Shown here: positions 35,201 to 37,493 of the stretch, in pieces
Position numbering within the stretch: position 1 is the first letter of the stretch
Layout of the letters: each line of letters begins with the position of its first letter
NCBI GenBank assembly: GCA_958442925.1
Contig: CAUCIO010000003.1
Location: 1 to 37,493, forward strand
Length of the DNA: 37,493 nucleotides
Source: an uncultured Clostridium sp.
GTDB lineage: Bacteria; Bacillota; Clostridia; Lachnospirales; Lachnospiraceae
Direction of reading: 5' to 3'
Translations under genes and position numbers: made by a program
The notes under the pieces: generated by a model
Database searches by the model: none
Seen by the model: only the letters and a program-made list of their open reading frames with translations
Told to the model about the DNA's origin: nothing

Positions 35201-35963
35201 GTTTATTCCACGAATCTAAATCCCTAACAACATAAATAGGACGCTTATCATTCAGTCTCCATAATTCATTAAGAACACAGTAAATAGTATCCTCTATGCT
35301 GCGTCCTCTTATAAAAACCACTTCCTTGTATCTTTGATCTTCAAATTCATCTTGAAAGCGCTCATCATCAACTATGAAAAATTGTATTCCAATCGATGGA
35401 TTCTGAGTTTTTCTTCTAAGTTCGATATCCATTTGTCCAGAAGATACTATTGCAATTTCCTCACGATTATAAATTGCAAGCTCATTTGACATCTTTTCGA
35501 TTCGATTTCCCAATTCCAAAAAACTCTTTTCCTGCTCCTTTTTCCATTCCTGCTGAAAATAATGCTCGTACTTATCCGGATTCAGCGTTCTTAATTGTTC
35601 AAGTATTACATAAATTATTTTCATTGTATAGGCTTCAGCAACTTCATAAGGAATTTCATATTTGCCCATCAGATCCATAAAAACCTTATATAATCTATAC
35701 TTTAAATCATATCCATCATTAGATTGTAAGTCCCGTGCTATCTGAGTTAAATTTTCTCTCGATAGCGTAAGCACCAAATCCTCAAAAAATTCATTCTCTT
35801 CCTGTTCATTTTTAGTAAAGAATTCCCCTGCACTAACAATTAATTTCTTCCACTCCTGTGCTCCTTTCATTTTTTTTACAATACTCTCTCCTGCTGAAAT
35901 CAGAATATCCTTTACTTCAGCATAACTAAGGCTTGCAATAGCATCTAGCAATAGCTCAAGCAT
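32241..35963 (-). CDS. large protein of unknown function, partner of the kinase
   Basis: 1240 residues, not recognised with certainty. Residues 1-165 are helical with a conserved-looking stretch around KYEIPYEVAEAYTMKII (101-117) and a charged coiled-coil (135-165). Residues 166-345 look alpha/beta like the core of a STAND-type NTPase, with EVVFIRGRSIEDT (214-226) at the P-loop place, but no Walker A (GxxxxGKS/T) is present. The rest (about 350-1165) is helical and repeat-like, rich in Trp and Tyr. The end has RRGVFTPSAGKAELRMAV (from 1180) and YPQTAKIFYGLYEGY. No transmembrane segment or nuclease motif was seen. AAGGAG precedes the ATG by 10 bases. The region is about 30% GC against about 47% in core genes. 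The most likely role is defence, as sensor or scaffold for the kinase (inference). Confidence 0.72.
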   Translation of the reverse strand: MLELLLDAIASLSYAEVKDILISAGESIVKKMKGAQEWKKLIVSAGEFFTKNEQEENEFFEDLVLTLSRENLTQIARDLQSNDGYDLKYRLYKVFMDLMGKYEIPYEVAEAYTMKIIYVILEQLRTLNPDKYEHYFQQEWKKEQEKSFLELGNRIEKMSNELAIYNREEIAIVSSGQMDIELRRKTQNPSIGIQFFIVDDERFQDEFEDQRYKEVVFIRGRSIEDTIYCVLNELWRLNDKRPIYVVRDLDSWNKLLALGNEGNVYIPWFYAEEIIAIENNTNIFVIDENMPVFNKHVLELRPRTYDTLSKCLKEAGMEYDKVYTLLADTHGLYIQIKKQLFRGEYLKLPSWLDSISDRAKKTCLLIGSWEEIEGDKLIIESLYGDSYDRFLEEVLPYAKGEDPLLYMFKSNEAISYYLASTENVWSYLNVLTNETIWKSFVVAVLEVLNESENLFTYDSRERLKARLKGERLFWSETIRKGMLKTLLIEGAYQNDKEVQLALNDLVAEVLKDVKTEKQWIYISKFWRELCEISPVATLERLENELNGDTGFLSLFQNQSNDILFGRNAYIDILWGVEEFLCQKEYFWPAFRWLLKLDSYHFEYKSNSPKDIFAKIFCTWMNFSSLQTAEEKIAAAEIAFDIDYCNTWEYLYSAIDSRKNIVGELLSPKYREHEIAQVTTIAEMRKTHLGYFELLIKHMDFSVERWKRIFALAECFPEELRKNVFEQLLYELGQMSDEEVMRIKNEIRHLIYRHRYFTSSEWAMSEEKIVEYENLLNKINIKTPEYEYAYLFVNDHDYPLLHPVPYEQEGGREDNEVAKQKLIQDKLMEFQSFDYDLNILAKVCAQESYSPLGIYLAKYWNEGKWDFETFKNLLSVQKSGTIAVDYLGSIEDNEYLPYKTIIDSLSSDGCSIEVLAEIYKVEARRTKEVPLVTFAPEPIKKEFWKNCFYCDEYNNFWVLEECKKYAVLDVYLAQIHRIHYRNPLSAEQIFKCFEDIESMPHSEGDQMTGYYVEQLVGVIQRAYIDEPKKCTRIAQIEIMFMNLLDWKNMKCLRHMIKKSPELFAQIINVVFKKDHDTVEKHLKDQTYIHNMYMIYEKAQFCPMENNGEVSEDKLEQWVEKYRQLLIENDQESLFTSTLGRLFSFSPLGADGHEPCEAVRNMIEKYGDNKMSSRYQTAVYNRRGVFTPSAGKAELRMAVEFKKNAQYLEPYYPQTAKIFYGLYEGYKKESERERIDAENGWY

Positions 35964-35990
35964 ATTTGGATCACTCCTTCATCAAAAATC

Positions 35991-36169
35991 CTATAAACGG
36001 GTGCATTGCTCTATACCGATATTTCCCACATCAATAACGGAAAGCTCCGTAATCTCTGCAATATCTTCCAAGGACAATTTCGTATTTATGATAAATTTCA
36101 ATGCCATCCCCCTTTGCGTTTCAAATACACCTCATTTAGCATATCTTCTATCACCTTGCACTGTCCCAT
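35991..36169 (-). pseudogene. short C-terminal gene fragment with frameshift (possibly Rpn-type nuclease)
   Basis: Two short frames in sequence: MGQCKVIEDMLNEVYLKRKGG, then a switch of frame at a GGGGG run into MALKFIINTKLSLEDIAEI and TELSVIDVGNI, ending at a TAG. The pattern (helix, charged loop, then LSLEDIAEITxLS) resembles the C-terminal tails of Rpn / PD-(D/E)XK transposase-like proteins in Lachnospiraceae, from memory and with low certainty. It has no N-terminal part and cannot be functional. Confidence 0.3.
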
Positions 36170-36180
36170 AATTGACTCTT

Positions 36181-37416
36181 TCACACTCTCTCCAGCTTCA
36201 CGACACATTCTGTGTGTCCCGTCCACGGAAATAAATCCACTCCCCAGGCCTCCCTTGCCCGGTATCCATTTCTGGCAAATACCTTCAGATCCCTTGCCAG
36301 TGTCTCCGGGCCGCAGGAAATATAGACAACCGTCTTGGGGCCTGCCTCTGCCACAGAACGAATAAATTCCTCTGTGCTTCCGCTTCTGGGCGGATCCATA
36401 AACACCACGTCCAGTTTCTCTCCCTCAGCAGCCATCCGGCTCATAAAACGGCCTGCGTCATTACAGTAAAATTCAATGTTTTTTATCTCATTTCTCTTCG
36501 CGTTCTGAACGGCATCCCTGACTGCATCCTTGTTAAGCTCCACTCCAATCACCCGTTTCGCCCTGCCGCTGGCAGTGATTCCAATGGTTCCGATTCCGCA
36601 GTAGGCATCTAACACGGTCTCACTTCCTGTAAGAGCCGCTAATTCCATTGCCTTGTTATAGAGCTTCTCCGTCTGCACCGGATTTACCTGATAAAAAGAT
36701 TTGGAAGAAATTCTGAACCGATGGCCGCACAGCACGTCCTCAATATATCCCTTTCCAAAGAGCACATGCTCCTTCTCTCCCAGCACCATGCTGGTACTTC
36801 TTCCATTGATGTTCTGAATAATAGTAGTAATTTCAGGGTGCTTTTCTCTCAGCGCCTTGATAAAATTATTTTTCGACGGGAAAACCGGCGATGCTGTCAC
36901 CAGAACCACCATGATCTCTCCTGTGGCAAAGCCTCTTTTCACCAGCACATGGCGGAGCAGTCCGTAGCCTGTGTCCTCGTCGAAGGTTCTGATCTTAAAG
37001 GAGCGGAGCATGGAACGGATGGTTCCAATGATCTCATCGGCCTTCTCATCCTCGATCAGGCAGGTTTCAATGGGAATCAGGTCGTGAGTCCCCTCCTTAT
37101 AAACACCGGAAACGGCATTACCCCTGCGGTCGTGGCCAAATACTGCGTGTACCTTATTTCTGTAATGATATGGATCCTCCATTCCAATGATATCCTTGAC
37201 CGGACAGCTTCCGGCAAGAAGTGTTTCCAGCATTTCCCGCTTCTTAGCCAGCTGCTTTTCATAGGTAAGGTGAAGGTACTGGCAGGCGCCGCACTTTTTA
37301 TAAATGGGACATGCTTTTCCTGTCTCCCTCTTTTTCTGCTCTCTCACCCTCTTTTCCGGTTGTTCCTTTTTTTCCCTCTTTCCGTATGCTTCTGCTCTTC
37401 TGTTTCTATCTGCCAT
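36181..37416 (-). CDS. rlmD: 23S rRNA (uracil-C5)-methyltransferase, RlmD/RumA family
   Basis: A 411-residue SAM-dependent RNA methyltransferase that makes m5U in 23S rRNA. The Fe-S cluster Cys set CPIYKKCGAC (C36, C42, C45), with a later Cys in IETCLIEDE, is present. The SAM-binding block LDAYCGIGTIGI, the motif FMDPPRSG and the nucleophile Cys of VYISCGPETLARD are intact. The N terminus is a basic tail (residues 1-34) instead of the TRAM domain seen in E. coli RumA. Paralogues of this family (RlmCD, TrmFO substitutes) are common in Firmicutes, so the exact uridine is not certain. AAAGGG lies upstream of the ATG. A core gene that bounds the defence island on the right. Confidence 0.88.
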   Translation of the reverse strand: MADRNRRAEAYGKREKKEQPEKRVREQKKRETGKACPIYKKCGACQYLHLTYEKQLAKKREMLETLLAGSCPVKDIIGMEDPYHYRNKVHAVFGHDRRGNAVSGVYKEGTHDLIPIETCLIEDEKADEIIGTIRSMLRSFKIRTFDEDTGYGLLRHVLVKRGFATGEIMVVLVTASPVFPSKNNFIKALREKHPEITTIIQNINGRSTSMVLGEKEHVLFGKGYIEDVLCGHRFRISSKSFYQVNPVQTEKLYNKAMELAALTGSETVLDAYCGIGTIGITASGRAKRVIGVELNKDAVRDAVQNAKRNEIKNIEFYCNDAGRFMSRMAAEGEKLDVVFMDPPRSGSTEEFIRSVAEAGPKTVVYISCGPETLARDLKVFARNGYRAREAWGVDLFPWTGHTECVVKLERV

Positions 37417-37493
37417 CTTTGCTTCTTCCCTTTCTGTTTATATAATTTTGTTATTTGTAATATTTTTATTATTTTGAAATTTTTCTACTTTTT
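37417..37493. other. AT-rich edge, no gene seen
   Basis: The last 77 bases are very AT-rich, contain the leader of rlmD, and hold no other feature that I can support before the window ends. Confidence 0.5.

Noticed and set aside
1..37493. tRNA, rRNA or riboswitch genes
   Set aside because: No cloverleaf-type tRNA, rRNA segment or known riboswitch core was seen on either strand.

Overview
The window reads as chromosomal DNA of an anaerobic Firmicute of the Lachnospiraceae / Clostridium cluster XIVa type. The evidence is strong AGGAGG ribosome binding sites, sigma-A promoters, moderate GC in the housekeeping parts, and family content typical of that group (a DUF5721-like protein, a DUF4358 lipoprotein next to MBOAT and DHHW proteins, an EndoQ-UvrD fusion, a Wadjet system). 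I name no species. No tRNA, rRNA, CRISPR array or intact insertion sequence was seen.

Layout. Positions 1-72 hold a CIRCE heat-shock operator and a strong leftward promoter for a gene outside the window. Positions 213-3573 carry a secreted M14 carboxypeptidase, a leftward DUF5721-like gene and an M18 aminopeptidase, with a small nested repeat element between the last two. Positions 3726-7524 are a leftward operon (maf, HAD hydrolase, PrsA/SurA-like lipoprotein, membrane-anchored NagZ-like GH3) with its own promoter. Positions 7605-13048 are a second leftward group: a CDF cation transporter, a FliB-like Cys-cluster protein and a 1077-residue fusion of an EndoQ-type PHP nuclease with a UvrD helicase. 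Positions 13221-17201 run rightward: a 1-Cys peroxiredoxin, then a promoter-driven DUF4358 / MBOAT / DHHW cassette that probably O-acylates a surface polymer. Positions 17255-22364 run leftward: a membrane-anchored BNR-repeat protein, a short undecaprenyl-diphosphate-synthase-like protein and a large hybrid histidine kinase with two receiver domains. A YbjQ-family gene lies at 22623-22952.

Positions 22982-36169 look like a defence island set between core genes. Proceeding leftward from rlmD (36181-37416) it holds: a decayed fragment; an AT-rich two-gene unit encoding a 1240-residue protein of unknown function and an overlapping Ser/Thr protein kinase; a dead RhuM-family gene; a complete four-gene Wadjet system (jetA, jetB, jetC, jetD, all overlapping); and a dead nucleoside phosphorylase gene. 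Two of the dead genes carry internal deletions, which points to repeated turnover at this locus. Wadjet is a known SMC-type system that cleaves plasmid DNA. The kinase plus 1240-residue pair is the best candidate here for an undescribed system.

Part of the annotation rests on start-site choices made from visible ribosome binding sites (DUF5721-like, NagZ, CDF, UppS-like and JetD). Family assignments come from motifs read by eye; no database search was possible.
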